A stretch of DNA of 29,723 nt from JANLSE01 sp038214135 (lineage in GTDB: Bacteria; Chloroflexota; Chloroflexia; Chloroflexales; Roseiflexaceae): NCBI GenBank assembly GCA_038214135.1, contig JBBQSD010000068.1, positions 1-29,723 of the forward strand. Reading direction: 5' to 3'. The notes beneath the pieces are model-generated. The model did no database searches. It was not told the DNA's origin and saw only the letters and a list, made by a program, of their open reading frames with translations. The position numbers were made by a program, and so were the translations under genes. Positions 1 to 6,809 of this stretch are shown here, piece by piece (positions within the stretch are counted from its first letter, which is position 1; every line of letters starts with the position of its first letter).

Positions 1-594
1 CAGCGGCCAGGTGCGGGCCATCTTGCCCTCAGCGTGGAACGTCTGGATCGCTTTGCAGTAGTCGCGGCGAAAGGCTTTCAGCCCTTTGGCGTCAGTGACC
101 CACTCACCGTCTTTGATGCCCACCCCGAGCCCCTTCGCCCAATCCTGTTCGTTGGCGCAGACATGCAGAACGATTCGGTCCCGGTCACGTCCGCCCCCGC
201 GTGGACCCTTCTGCATTTCGGCCGACACGCGCGAACGTATAGCGTCGAAATACTTCCAGCACGCCTGCATCAGGGTCAGTTCCCGCTCCAATTTTTCGCT
301 TGACATGTCTTGGCGGTCGATGCTCGAAAACGCGAACGAGATGCCCCAGAAGTCGGTAGAGCCGGTGCCCTTGTATCGCTCTACAACGTCAACGTCCGTG
401 GTGGCCGCAAACTCTGCCTCCATCCCAGCCAGCTTCGCGACCTTTGCGTACCGTGGAAGGTAGGATTGTAGCGTCTCAATCGCGGCCGTTGCGGTCTTCG
501 CACCGCGCGCCAGACCAGGCCAGTCTGGCGCCACGGCGACAACCTTCTTGTCCTTCGGTCCAATTTCTAGCGTCACTCGAATGTGTTCTGCCAC
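1..594 (-). CDS. Unrecognised conserved-looking protein, 3' end beyond window
   Basis: The minus strand reads open from a GTG start to the left edge of the window, giving 198 codons with no stop, so the C-terminus is missing. The start is set by a strong ribosome binding site, AAGGAGG, four bases before the GTG. The protein begins MAEHIRVTLEIGPKDKKVVA and continues with APDWPGLARGAKT and a helical stretch near residue 35. The first 45 residues vaguely resemble a HicB-like fold and the rest could be a helical bundle of the DinB type; this is a guess from pattern only. Charged helical segments (SSEKLERELTLMQACW, GLKAFRRDYCKAIQTF) make it a credible soluble protein. No signal peptide or membrane segment is visible. 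Function unknown. Confidence 0.7.
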   Translation of the reverse strand, partial: MAEHIRVTLEIGPKDKKVVAVAPDWPGLARGAKTATAAIETLQSYLPRYAKVAKLAGMEAEFAATTDVDVVERYKGTGSTDFWGISFAFSSIDRQDMSSEKLERELTLMQACWKYFDAIRSRVSAEMQKGPRGGGRDRDRIVLHVCANEQDWAKGLGVGIKDGEWVTDAKGLKAFRRDYCKAIQTFHAEGKMARTWPL

Positions 595-871
595 AGCTCC
601 TCCTTATAATAGTAATTCCTGCCATCGTATACCCGAGCGGGAACACGTAGTTGCAATTCTATCTTACACACCTACCACGTTCATACAAGCTGTATGCTGC
701 CGCCCAACGCTGGCGGTAAGCCGACTGCTGCGGGTTGGCACGATGATTTCCCAAGCGCACCGAGCGACGACGGCCAGGATGTTCCAAAATCGCGCCGATT
801 CTGGCAGGTCGACTTGAGCGAGGTGTTGGGCCGCTTACAATATCAGCGGAACGGCTCCCACAGGTATATGC
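595..871. other. Intergenic stretch, nothing recognised
   Basis: Apart from the Shine-Dalgarno of the leftmost gene at its left end, I see no gene, RNA or repeat here. Short open frames exist on both strands but none has a ribosome binding site or a recognisable motif. Confidence 0.4.
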
Positions 872-1102
872 TTACTCGTAGTTCCGGCGGCCTTCTTGGA
901 TGCTTTCGAGGATCTCGTTTTTTGTCAATGGGCGACGTACCTGGACACCGGGAATATCAAGCGGTGATGCTTTTTGCGCCTCCAGTGTCACGACAAAACT
1001 CTGTCCATCACGGCGCTGAATGCGTACGGCGCCATCTTGGCGCGCCTGCTCAAGGATCGCCGCAAAGTTTTGACGCGCTTCAGAAAAGGTATAGCTCTTC
1101 AC
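872..1102 (-). CDS. Phd/YefM-family antitoxin
   Basis: A 76-residue protein of the Phd/YefM antitoxin family. The N-terminal half (MKSYTFSEARQNFAAILEQA, then GAVRIQRRDGQSFVVTL) follows the family's DNA-binding dimer fold. The C-terminal tail (PLTKNEILESIQEGRRN) is the flexible part expected to wrap and neutralise the toxin. It starts with GTG, and its first four bases overlap the stop of the upstream PIN toxin (GTGA), so the two are translationally coupled. Unusually, the antitoxin is the second gene. Family members repress their own operon; two TGTACA boxes in front of the toxin gene are a fitting target. Family assignment is by motif; partner choice is from overlap. Confidence 0.85.
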   Translation of the reverse strand: MKSYTFSEARQNFAAILEQARQDGAVRIQRRDGQSFVVTLEAQKASPLDIPGVQVRRPLTKNEILESIQEGRRNYE

Positions 1103-1497
1103 GGTGTCACCTCCACCACGTTAATGTGTGCCGCACGGGCGGCGGTTTTCAGTCCACCATCGAGGGTGAGGAGTGGGCACGATTGCTGGCGAGCACAGAC
1201 AATGAAATAGGCATCATACGCGTAAATCTGATGTTGTTCGACAACGAGAACGGTCGCATCAAGGGGAACGTCAAGAAAACGGATGGGTATTTTTTGATAC
1301 TCAATCAACGCTTGGAGCGCTTCAGAGCGGATCAGGCGTTGACGCTTGATCATGGCAGAGAGGGCATTACCGATTTCCCAATGCAGCGAAAGCGGCGCGA
1401 CCAGTTCAACACTCATCGTGAGACGAACAAGCTCGGGTTTGGTCGGCTCGTTGAGTACAACGGCAAGAATAACGGAGGTATCAACGACCAAGAGCAT
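1099..1497 (-). CDS. vapC: PIN-domain ribonuclease toxin (VapC-like)
   Basis: A 132-residue PIN-domain protein, probably the RNase toxin of a type II toxin-antitoxin pair. Four acidic positions typical of the metal site are visible: Asp6 in VVDTSVILA, Glu in LHWEIGNAL (about residue 41), Asp in YDAYFIVCA and Asp in LLTLDGGLK. Length matches VapC. The frame is open further upstream, but the ATG used here directly precedes the conserved LLVVDTS strand, has a GGAG box eight bases upstream and lies downstream of a good promoter; the longer reading would start upstream of that promoter. The downstream Phd/YefM gene overlaps it by four bases. Family VapC proteins cleave tRNA or other RNA; the target here cannot be read from sequence. 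Confidence 0.88.
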   Translation of the reverse strand: MLLVVDTSVILAVVLNEPTKPELVRLTMSVELVAPLSLHWEIGNALSAMIKRQRLIRSEALQALIEYQKIPIRFLDVPLDATVLVVEQHQIYAYDAYFIVCARQQSCPLLTLDGGLKTAARAAHINVVEVTP

Positions 1498-1510
1498 AGT
1501 GATCTCCAAG

Positions 1511-1526
1511 TTGTACAATTGTACAA
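1511..1526. promoter_or_regulatory. Operator: two adjacent TTGTACAA boxes
   Basis: TTGTACAATTGTACAA is a perfect 16-bp palindrome and also two tandem copies of the palindrome TTGTACAA, so it holds two TGTACA cores. E. coli YefM recognises palindromes with a TGTACA core, so this is a natural autoregulatory site for the Phd/YefM antitoxin of this operon. It covers the predicted transcription start of the toxin gene. Confidence 0.75.
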
Positions 1527-1528
1527 TG

Positions 1529-1557
1529 AGTATAGCATAGGAACTGGCGCGGGTCAA
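1529..1557 (-). promoter_or_regulatory. Promoter of the toxin-antitoxin operon
   Basis: On the minus strand TTGACC (1557-1552) and TATACT (1534-1529) are separated by 17 bp, with TGC just before the -10 as an extended -10 element. The start would fall near 1522, inside the operator palindrome, so antitoxin binding should block RNA polymerase. Confidence 0.75.
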
Positions 1558-1700
1558 GGAGAAGTGAGCAAGGCGAGCAGGGGTTGAGTGGCCCAGCGTG
1601 TGTGTATGCGGAATGCGGAACGCCAAGCTGCTTATCCATGCTACCGCTGAAGACAACATCGTTGATGATCGTTCCATCGCCAGATCAAACTAACCTGCCA

Positions 1701-2285
1701 TCATGGCAAAACTACAACACCATCATTGTCCCTCGACAGCTCTTCAATTGATAATATAAGCTGCACTGGCGGATAGTTGATATAATAAATGCGGTAGCTG
1801 TTGCCCTCTTCTAACAGCTTGTATTGCTTCTGGGTCGTCAATTGAAAGCGAAGATGGCCGATCCACGCATAATATGCTATCCATCGACCGTGCCTAAATT
1901 GCTTCGTTGTACAGCGTATTGGGCCTTCAATCACACTGATGTGTGCCTGACGAAGTACCTGCACGCGGCGCATGCCAATGCCAATAAAGACACTCACGAT
2001 CCCAAGCACCCCCAGCATTGTTCCAATGAGATATGGCACTGCTTGTGGTAGAACTGGTCCGTCCTTGATCAGGAATGGCGCACCAATCAAGAAGAAGGCT
2101 GCACTGCTAAGGATCACGAGTGCCGCAAGGCCACTACTCCAGCTTCCGATTGCGATTTGCTGTGCGACAATCTGCTGCTGATGAGGCGTCAGTGAGCCAC
2201 GACGATTTGCCACGAGATCATCCAGACTGCACCCAAAGGCGTGCAGCAAACGCTCATTGGATACAGATGGTGTTTCAGCGGTCAT
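1701..2285 (-). CDS. Two-helix membrane protein of unknown function
   Basis: A 194-residue protein. The N-terminus (residues 8-45) carries a pattern ending in LVANRRGSLTPHQQQ, which recurs in front of membrane segments in uncharacterised Chloroflexota and cyanobacterial proteins as I remember them. Two hydrophobic helices follow (about residues 47-70 and 81-103). The soluble C-terminal half (residues 105-194) ends with YRIYYINYPPVQLILSIEEL, a beta-rich segment. An AGGAT box six bases before the ATG supports the start. The gene is alone and diverges from the permease remnant to its right. No enzymatic motif is seen; it may be a small sensory or structural membrane protein. Confidence 0.75.
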   Translation of the reverse strand: MTAETPSVSNERLLHAFGCSLDDLVANRRGSLTPHQQQIVAQQIAIGSWSSGLAALVILSSAAFFLIGAPFLIKDGPVLPQAVPYLIGTMLGVLGIVSVFIGIGMRRVQVLRQAHISVIEGPIRCTTKQFRHGRWIAYYAWIGHLRFQLTTQKQYKLLEEGNSYRIYYINYPPVQLILSIEELSRDNDGVVVLP

Positions 2286-2413
2286 CGCGATCCTATCGAC
2301 GTTGTGCTCGGCAGAGCGCCTGTTGCTTCCTGTTACGGCATTCGATTGGTGAAATTGGCAGGCTGTCTGTCTGAGTATAGCATGACTGCAGCGCCTGCTT
2401 CGAATGAATAGAA

Positions 2414-3226
2414 TTGAAGGGTATTTATGTCATTACAGGGCTCGCCGCGCTGTTGCTGATCGGCTTTGGCGGCTTCACCGATCGGCTCATTCCGCTGTTT
2501 GCGGTTGGTGCCTTCGGCGCATTCACCCTTTTCCAGGCAGGCATGGTCGCCTACTGGCAGCGCAGCAACGCGCTACGGGCAGTCTATCGTTTGATCATCA
2601 ATGGTGTTGGCGCGCTCGCAACCGGCGTGACGCTTGTGGTTGTGCTGGTTGCCAAGTTTAGTGAGGGCGCATGGTTTACGCTGTTGCTTGTTGCGGTGCT
2701 GCTTGCGCTGTTCCTGTCTGTCAAACGACACTATGATTCTGTTCGGCGTGAGACTGCCTGTGCCATACCACTCAATCTGGATCACCTGCAACCACCGATT
2801 GTCGTTGTGCCGATTCACCGCTGGGATACATTGACGCACAAGGCTATGCGCTTTGCCCTGAAACTATCGGAGGATGTCTACGCCGTGCAGATTCGGGTTC
2901 CCGAACAGCATAATGATCTTGAAACTAACTGGGATGAATTCGTCGTTGTGCCTGCCCGTCATGCCGGCCACACACCGCCACAATTGGTCGTGATCGATTC
3001 GCCATATCGGCGCTTGTTGACGCCGCTGTTAAACTATATCGAGCAGCTCAAGAACGAATACCCTGCTCGACAGATTGCGGTGATTATTCCAGAGCTGGTT
3101 GAGAACCGCTGGTAGCATTATCTGCTGCACAACCAGCGCGCCGAGGTGCTGAGGGTCCTGCTGTTGCTGCAAGGCGGGCAGCGCGTCGTTGTGATCAATG
3201 TGCCCTGGTACCTCAACGCATCCTAA
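2414..3226 (+). pseudogene. C-terminal remnant of an APC-family permease with nonsense codon
   Basis: The translation from GIYVITGLAALLLIGFGG onward matches the last membrane helices and soluble C-terminal domain of bacterial APC-superfamily amino acid permeases (KFSEGAWFTLLLV, then HYDSVRRE, then PIVVVPIHRWD). Such proteins exceed 600 residues, so well over half is missing: a TGA at 2405-2407 closes the frame just upstream and no earlier transporter sequence is seen. There is a second lesion. After PELVENRW comes TAG (3113-3115), and the same frame then continues HYLLHNQRAEVLRVLLLL to INVPWYLNAS and a TAA at 3224. The family has Tyr at this place, so TAC or TAT became TAG. Two independent lesions make this a dead gene fragment. 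Confidence 0.82.
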
Positions 3227-3232
3227 CCAATA

Positions 3233-3324
3233 GATTGCGTAGGGGCGAACCTCGTGTTCGCCCGCAGCAGATGTCGCAGATTGCGTAGGGGCGAACCTCG
3301 TGTTCGCGCGCAGCAGATGTCGCA
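3233..3324. repeat. Tandem pair of 46-bp units with GGGCGAAC hairpin
   Basis: Two head-to-tail 46-bp copies (3233-3278, 3279-3324) differ by one base. Each contains an inverted repeat GGGCGAAC-CTCGT-GTTCGCCC (3243-3263 and 3289-3309; the second copy ends GCGC), followed by a GCAGATGTCGCA spacer. The hairpin belongs to a dispersed REP-like family with ten copies in this window. The array lies between the permease remnant and the globin-ankyrin gene. Confidence 0.9.
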
Positions 3325-3357
3325 GATTTGGCGGAAATGTTTACGGCCCATATCACC

Positions 3358-4881
3358 ATGAGCAAGAGGTACCGCTTGATCAACGAAGCAGGGCATCAAA
3401 GAACATGGTTAGCACAGCTCCAGGTTCAGACCGACCTTCGTCACCGAGGCGGCTCGGGCGATGCAACGCTGTTTCCGCCAGCAGGGACGTTTGAGGCGCT
3501 CGGTGGCCGCGAGGCTGTCGCCAAGATCGTTGACGGACTGTACGACCGGATCGAAACGGACGCCGTTCTGCGCCCGGCGTTCAATCGCAACCTGACGCGG
3601 GAACGCGAGCGGCAGAAGCTCTTTTTTGAGGCGTGGTTTGGCGGTGTGCCAACGTACTTCGACGCGGCGTGGCCGCCGGGTCTCAAGGCGGCGCATCAGC
3701 CAGTCTCAATCAGCCGTGGCATGGCGGGCCGTTGGCTCGAACATTTTCTTGCCACCTTCGCCGATGTAGTGAAAGACCCAACCATCATCAACGACATCAA
3801 ACCACGCATTGCTCGCCTCGCGCTGGGGCTCGTCAGCCGGATTGATGAGCCTGTGCCGGGAGAGCCGCTCCGCGATGTTGGCGACCCGCGATTCATACCT
3901 GCCGTCCAGCGCGATGACGTGGCAGGCCTCGCGGCGCTGGCCGAGGCAAAGCCACAGGTGTTCCTGCTGCACGGGCCGAAGCTCTTGCTCATCGCGGCCA
4001 TTCGCGGCAAGGCCAGGGTCGCCGAGGAACTCCTGCGCCAGGGGGTCGATGCAAACGCGGTTGCGATTCCGCCAGGGAATGATGCGAGCGTCTATGGCCT
4101 GCCTATGCTACAGATCACCCCGCTGTGCGGAGCGCTCGCCAATCAGCGCGAAGCGGTGATCAAGCTGCTCCTCGAACATGGCGCTCAGTACGATATTTTC
4201 ACCGCCGCGTGTGTTGGCGATCTTGATGCCGTGCGGAAATTGTTGGGTTTGGCCCCCGAACTTGCGGATGCGCGCGACCCCGCGTGCGACGTTGCCCAGA
4301 TCACCCCGCTGATGCATGCTGTCTGCTGCGGGCAACTCGAAATCGCACGGCTCTTATTTCAACGCGGCGCAACCGTTGGCACGAACAGCGTGCGATTGGT
4401 GCGGGCCGCTGCGAACCGCGGTGATGAGGCGCTGAGCGATCTTCTGCTTGAGCATGGTGCCGACCCCGCCTTGATCGGTGCTGGCGCATGGGTGATGTCT
4501 CCCGCCATCGCGGAAAAGCTCCTGGCACGGGGCGCGAATGTCAACCAGGAACCGGGCGCGTGGATCGGCATGTGTTGCACCGGTAACAGTGGCCATAAGG
4601 AGAACGCCGCGCTGGCGCGGGCCATGCTTCGTTACGGCGCAGATGTAGCAGCTCACTATAAAGGCCGTACGGCGCTGCACTGCGCCGCGAAAGCCGGTTT
4701 CGCCAACGTGGTCGAGGCCTTGATCGAGTATGGAGGGGGATGTGAATGCACGGCCAGACTCCCCTGGACGAGGTTGATAATGCGCGGGGCAGCATCAACA
4801 GAGAACCGGTGCAACGAATCCTTATCATGCATCGAGCCCTTCGGAGCAAGTAGAGGCGAACCTCGTGTTCGCCCACGATGA
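3358..4881 (+). CDS. Truncated haemoglobin fused to ankyrin repeats, 3' end frameshifted
   Basis: The first domain (FEALGGREAVAKIVDGLYDR to LVSRIDE, roughly residues 43-165) looks like a group II truncated haemoglobin. Visible are the LGG start, a B10-type Tyr in GLYDRI, a proximal-His candidate in LKAAHQPVSIS and a Trp in GRWLEHF. About seven ankyrin repeats follow (residues 185-460; LIAAIRGKARVAEELLRQG, ITPLMHAVCCGQLEIARLL, GRTALHCAAKAGFANVVEAL). The last repeat breaks at a G-run (4735-4739). One extra G turns an expected YGGDVNA into YGGGCE, and a second indel near 4747 would restore HGQTPLDEVDNARGS, with the ancestral stop at 4851-4853. The present frame runs instead into a hairpin repeat that supplies its last residues. 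The start is uncertain: ATG 3358 has no clear ribosome site and homology begins only near 3487. Role inferred: haem-based O2 or NO sensing or binding linked to protein interaction. Confidence 0.72.
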   Translation: MSKRYRLINEAGHQRTWLAQLQVQTDLRHRGGSGDATLFPPAGTFEALGGREAVAKIVDGLYDRIETDAVLRPAFNRNLTRERERQKLFFEAWFGGVPTYFDAAWPPGLKAAHQPVSISRGMAGRWLEHFLATFADVVKDPTIINDIKPRIARLALGLVSRIDEPVPGEPLRDVGDPRFIPAVQRDDVAGLAALAEAKPQVFLLHGPKLLLIAAIRGKARVAEELLRQGVDANAVAIPPGNDASVYGLPMLQITPLCGALANQREAVIKLLLEHGAQYDIFTAACVGDLDAVRKLLGLAPELADARDPACDVAQITPLMHAVCCGQLEIARLLFQRGATVGTNSVRLVRAAANRGDEALSDLLLEHGADPALIGAGAWVMSPAIAEKLLARGANVNQEPGAWIGMCCTGNSGHKENAALARAMLRYGADVAAHYKGRTALHCAAKAGFANVVEALIEYGGGCECTARLPWTRLIMRGAASTENRCNESLSCIEPFGASRGEPRVRPR

Positions 4882-5083
4882 TGGTATGATCCGCAGATGA
4901 CGCGGATGGGGTAGAGGCGAACCTCGTGTTCGCCCCGCAGATTGCGCAGATTATTGCAAATCCATACGTAGGGGCGAACCTCGTGTTCGCCCGCGATGAT
5001 GGTATGATCCGCAGATTGCGCAGATTATTGCAAATCCATACGCAGAGGCAAACCTCGTGTTCGCCCGCGATGATGGTATGATC
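4854..5083. repeat. Array of four REP-like hairpins, partly 74-bp tandem repeats
   Basis: Hairpins with arms [A/G]GGC[G/A]AAC and GTTCGCCC and loop CTCGT lie at 4854-4874, 4915-4935, 4972-4992 and 5046-5066. The last two sit in near-identical tandem 74-bp units (4936-5009, 5010-5083) that also carry GCAGATTGCGCAGATT and GATGATGGTATGATC. The first two are truncated versions. The array separates the broken 3' end of the globin-ankyrin gene from the broken 5' end of an alpha-glucosidase gene. Confidence 0.9.
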
Positions 5084-5087
5084 CGCA

Positions 5088-5565
5088 GATGGCAATGGCG
5101 ATGGTATCGGTGATTTCCCTTAACGATGCGCTGGCCCGTGTGCATGTGGCGCTGATGCTGACGCTCAAGGGTGCGCCATTTCTGTTTAATGGCGAGGAAA
5201 TCGGCATGGCCGATCTTGAATTAACAACACTCGATCAACTGCGTGATACCGCCGCCATCAGCCAGTATCAGATCATGACAACGCGGCTCGGGGTGGCAGC
5301 GCAGGAAGCACTGCAAGCAGTGATTGCAGCAACTCGTGATCGCTGCCGTAGCCCGCTGCAATGGAGCGGTGAGACAAACGCTGGCTTCAGCCCGCCCAAT
5401 ATACAACCCTGGCTGCCCGTCCACCCAAATCATGCCGATGGCGTGAGCGTTGCCGCCCAAGATGGCGATGCGACATCAATGCTCAGTTTCTATCGGCGCA
5501 TGCTGCATCTCCGGCGAGCAACGCCAGCACTAATTGTTGGGGAATACAATGCGCTGCAATGGTAG
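5088..5565 (+). pseudogene. Internally deleted GH13 alpha-glucosidase remnant
   Basis: Two pieces of one gene are joined out of frame. From 5088 the bases encode DGNGDGIGDF, the conserved N-terminal motif of oligo-1,6-glucosidase-like GH13 enzymes, ending at TAA 5121-5123. One base out of register, the reading from about 5122 gives NDALARVHVALMLTLKGAPF, FNGEEIGM, DRCRSPLQWSGETNAGFSPP and LSFYRRMLHLRRATPALIVG, which belong to the distal catalytic barrel and beyond. The catalytic core between them (about 300 residues) is missing, as are the first residues, which are replaced by the hairpin array, and the true C-terminus. No active enzyme can result. Confidence 0.82.
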
Positions 5566-5591
5566 CCCCATTCGAGGTTTTGCTTGTTGAA

Positions 5592-6608
5592 CTAATACCC
5601 CAACTCGCGCTGGACGATATTCAGTAATGGCTCGTGTTGCACATAGCGGCGCAGATTCTCGGCAAACACGCCAACGACATTATCGATATAGGATGCGCTC
5701 ATGCCAGAGACATGCGGGGTGATCATCACATGTGGGGTGTGCCACAGCGGGTGATCACTCGGCAGTGGCTCGGGATCGGTGACATCCAATGCGGCGGCGC
5801 CGATCACCTGGCGCTGCATTGCGTCGATCAGCGCCTGATGATCGATCAGGCCGCCACGGCCAATATTGATCAGCAGCGAATCAGGTTTCATGTGGGCCAG
5901 TTCGCTGGCTCCGATCAGGTGGCGCGTGCCAGCGATCAATGGCAGCACCAGCACAACAACATCGCTCTGCTGCAAGAGTTCAGGCAACTGATCGAGCGTG
6001 AAATACTGCTCTGGCAAGCGCCCATCGGGATCTCCCGTGCCAGGAACGCTATACCCAAGATATTCGCGGGCTGCATTGCTACTGCGCTGGGTGGCGATAA
6101 CACGCATGCCAAGCGCTGTGGCCAGGCGCGCAACTTCGCGGCCGATTGCGCCATAGCCAACAATCCCAAGCGTTCGCCCGCGTAGTACACGTGGTGTGAA
6201 CAGTACCCGATGTTCGCCGCCGCCCCATAGCGCCTGTTGCTGATAATTATATGCCAGGGTATGATTATAGGCCGATGCCAGCATCAGCGAGAGCACATAT
6301 TCAGGCATATGCGGCGTATGGGCACCATTGGCGCTGGTTAATATTGCCGAACTGTTCCAGATCGGGGTATCGTGCAGATGATCAACGCCAGCAAACTCGC
6401 CCTGTACCCAGCGCAGACCAGTCGCTCGTTCAAGCGCAATATCACCACGGCCCGTGTACAATATTTCGGTATCAGGCGTGAAGGCCTGTTCGATCTCGGC
6501 GGCATTCCGCGCATTCAGATGGGTAATTTCGGCATGTGGCGCAATGGCGCGCAGCATATTCAGTTGATTCGGGGTGAATTCACGCGTTGCAACGATATGG
6601 AGAGTCAT
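5592..6608 (-). CDS. D-isomer-specific 2-hydroxyacid dehydrogenase
   Basis: A 338-residue NAD(P)-dependent oxidoreductase interconverting a 2-oxoacid and a D-2-hydroxyacid. The nucleotide-binding loop is GIVGYGAIGREVA (about residue 143). The catalytic Arg lies in LINIGRGGLID, the Glu in DVTDPEPLPSDHPLW and the His in ITPHVSG, all in the expected order. Length fits the family. The frame is open upstream into the hairpin repeats, but homology starts at MTLHIVATREF, so that ATG is used; only a weak AAGG precedes it. The gene diverges from the decarboxylase and converges on the alpha-glucosidase remnant. Substrate cannot be assigned: glyoxylate/hydroxypyruvate reductases and related enzymes share these motifs. 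Confidence 0.9.
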   Translation of the reverse strand: MTLHIVATREFTPNQLNMLRAIAPHAEITHLNARNAAEIEQAFTPDTEILYTGRGDIALERATGLRWVQGEFAGVDHLHDTPIWNSSAILTSANGAHTPHMPEYVLSLMLASAYNHTLAYNYQQQALWGGGEHRVLFTPRVLRGRTLGIVGYGAIGREVARLATALGMRVIATQRSSNAAREYLGYSVPGTGDPDGRLPEQYFTLDQLPELLQQSDVVVLVLPLIAGTRHLIGASELAHMKPDSLLINIGRGGLIDHQALIDAMQRQVIGAAALDVTDPEPLPSDHPLWHTPHVMITPHVSGMSASYIDNVVGVFAENLRRYVQHEPLLNIVQRELGY

Positions 6609-6714
6609 GCATACTAACCTTGCTATCAGAATATTCAGAATAGAGCTATCGTAGCATCCAAGCGCGGTGCGGTCAAACCATACCATGGCGTGTATTTGTC
6701 CGCGGATTGCGTAG

Positions 6715-6791
6715 GGGCGAACCGTGTGTTCGCCCGCAATGGTCGTGACCAACGCATTTGTCCGCAGCAGGGGCGAACCGTGTGTTCGCCC
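6715..6791. repeat. Two REP-like hairpins, CGTGT-loop variant
   Basis: GGGCGAAC-CGTGT-GTTCGCCC occurs at 6715-6735 and 6771-6791 between the divergent dehydrogenase and decarboxylase genes. Arms are identical to the other copies in the window but the loop is CGTGT rather than CTCGT, so these two belong to a subfamily. Confidence 0.9.
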
Positions 6792-6809
6792 GCAATTCTA
6801 GAGGCACCA

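Noticed and set aside
694..1587. Long plus-strand open frame
   Set aside because: It runs antisense across the toxin-antitoxin pair, has no recognisable motif and no ribosome site, whereas the minus-strand genes have motifs, a promoter and an operator.
3328..3357. TTG start for the globin-ankyrin protein, ten codons upstream of ATG 3358
   Set aside because: It begins at the edge of the tandem repeat, lacks a ribosome site and adds residues with no homology. The ATG is not much better supported, so the start stays open.
4854..5083. Hairpin array considered as a CRISPR
   Set aside because: Spacers are themselves repeated, unit lengths vary (about 61, 57 and 74 bp) and no cas gene is near.
4541..5207. 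Several minus-strand open frames over the repeat array
   Set aside because: Their translations are periodic products of the repeats (for example GEHEVR- or ANTRFA-type words), not proteins.
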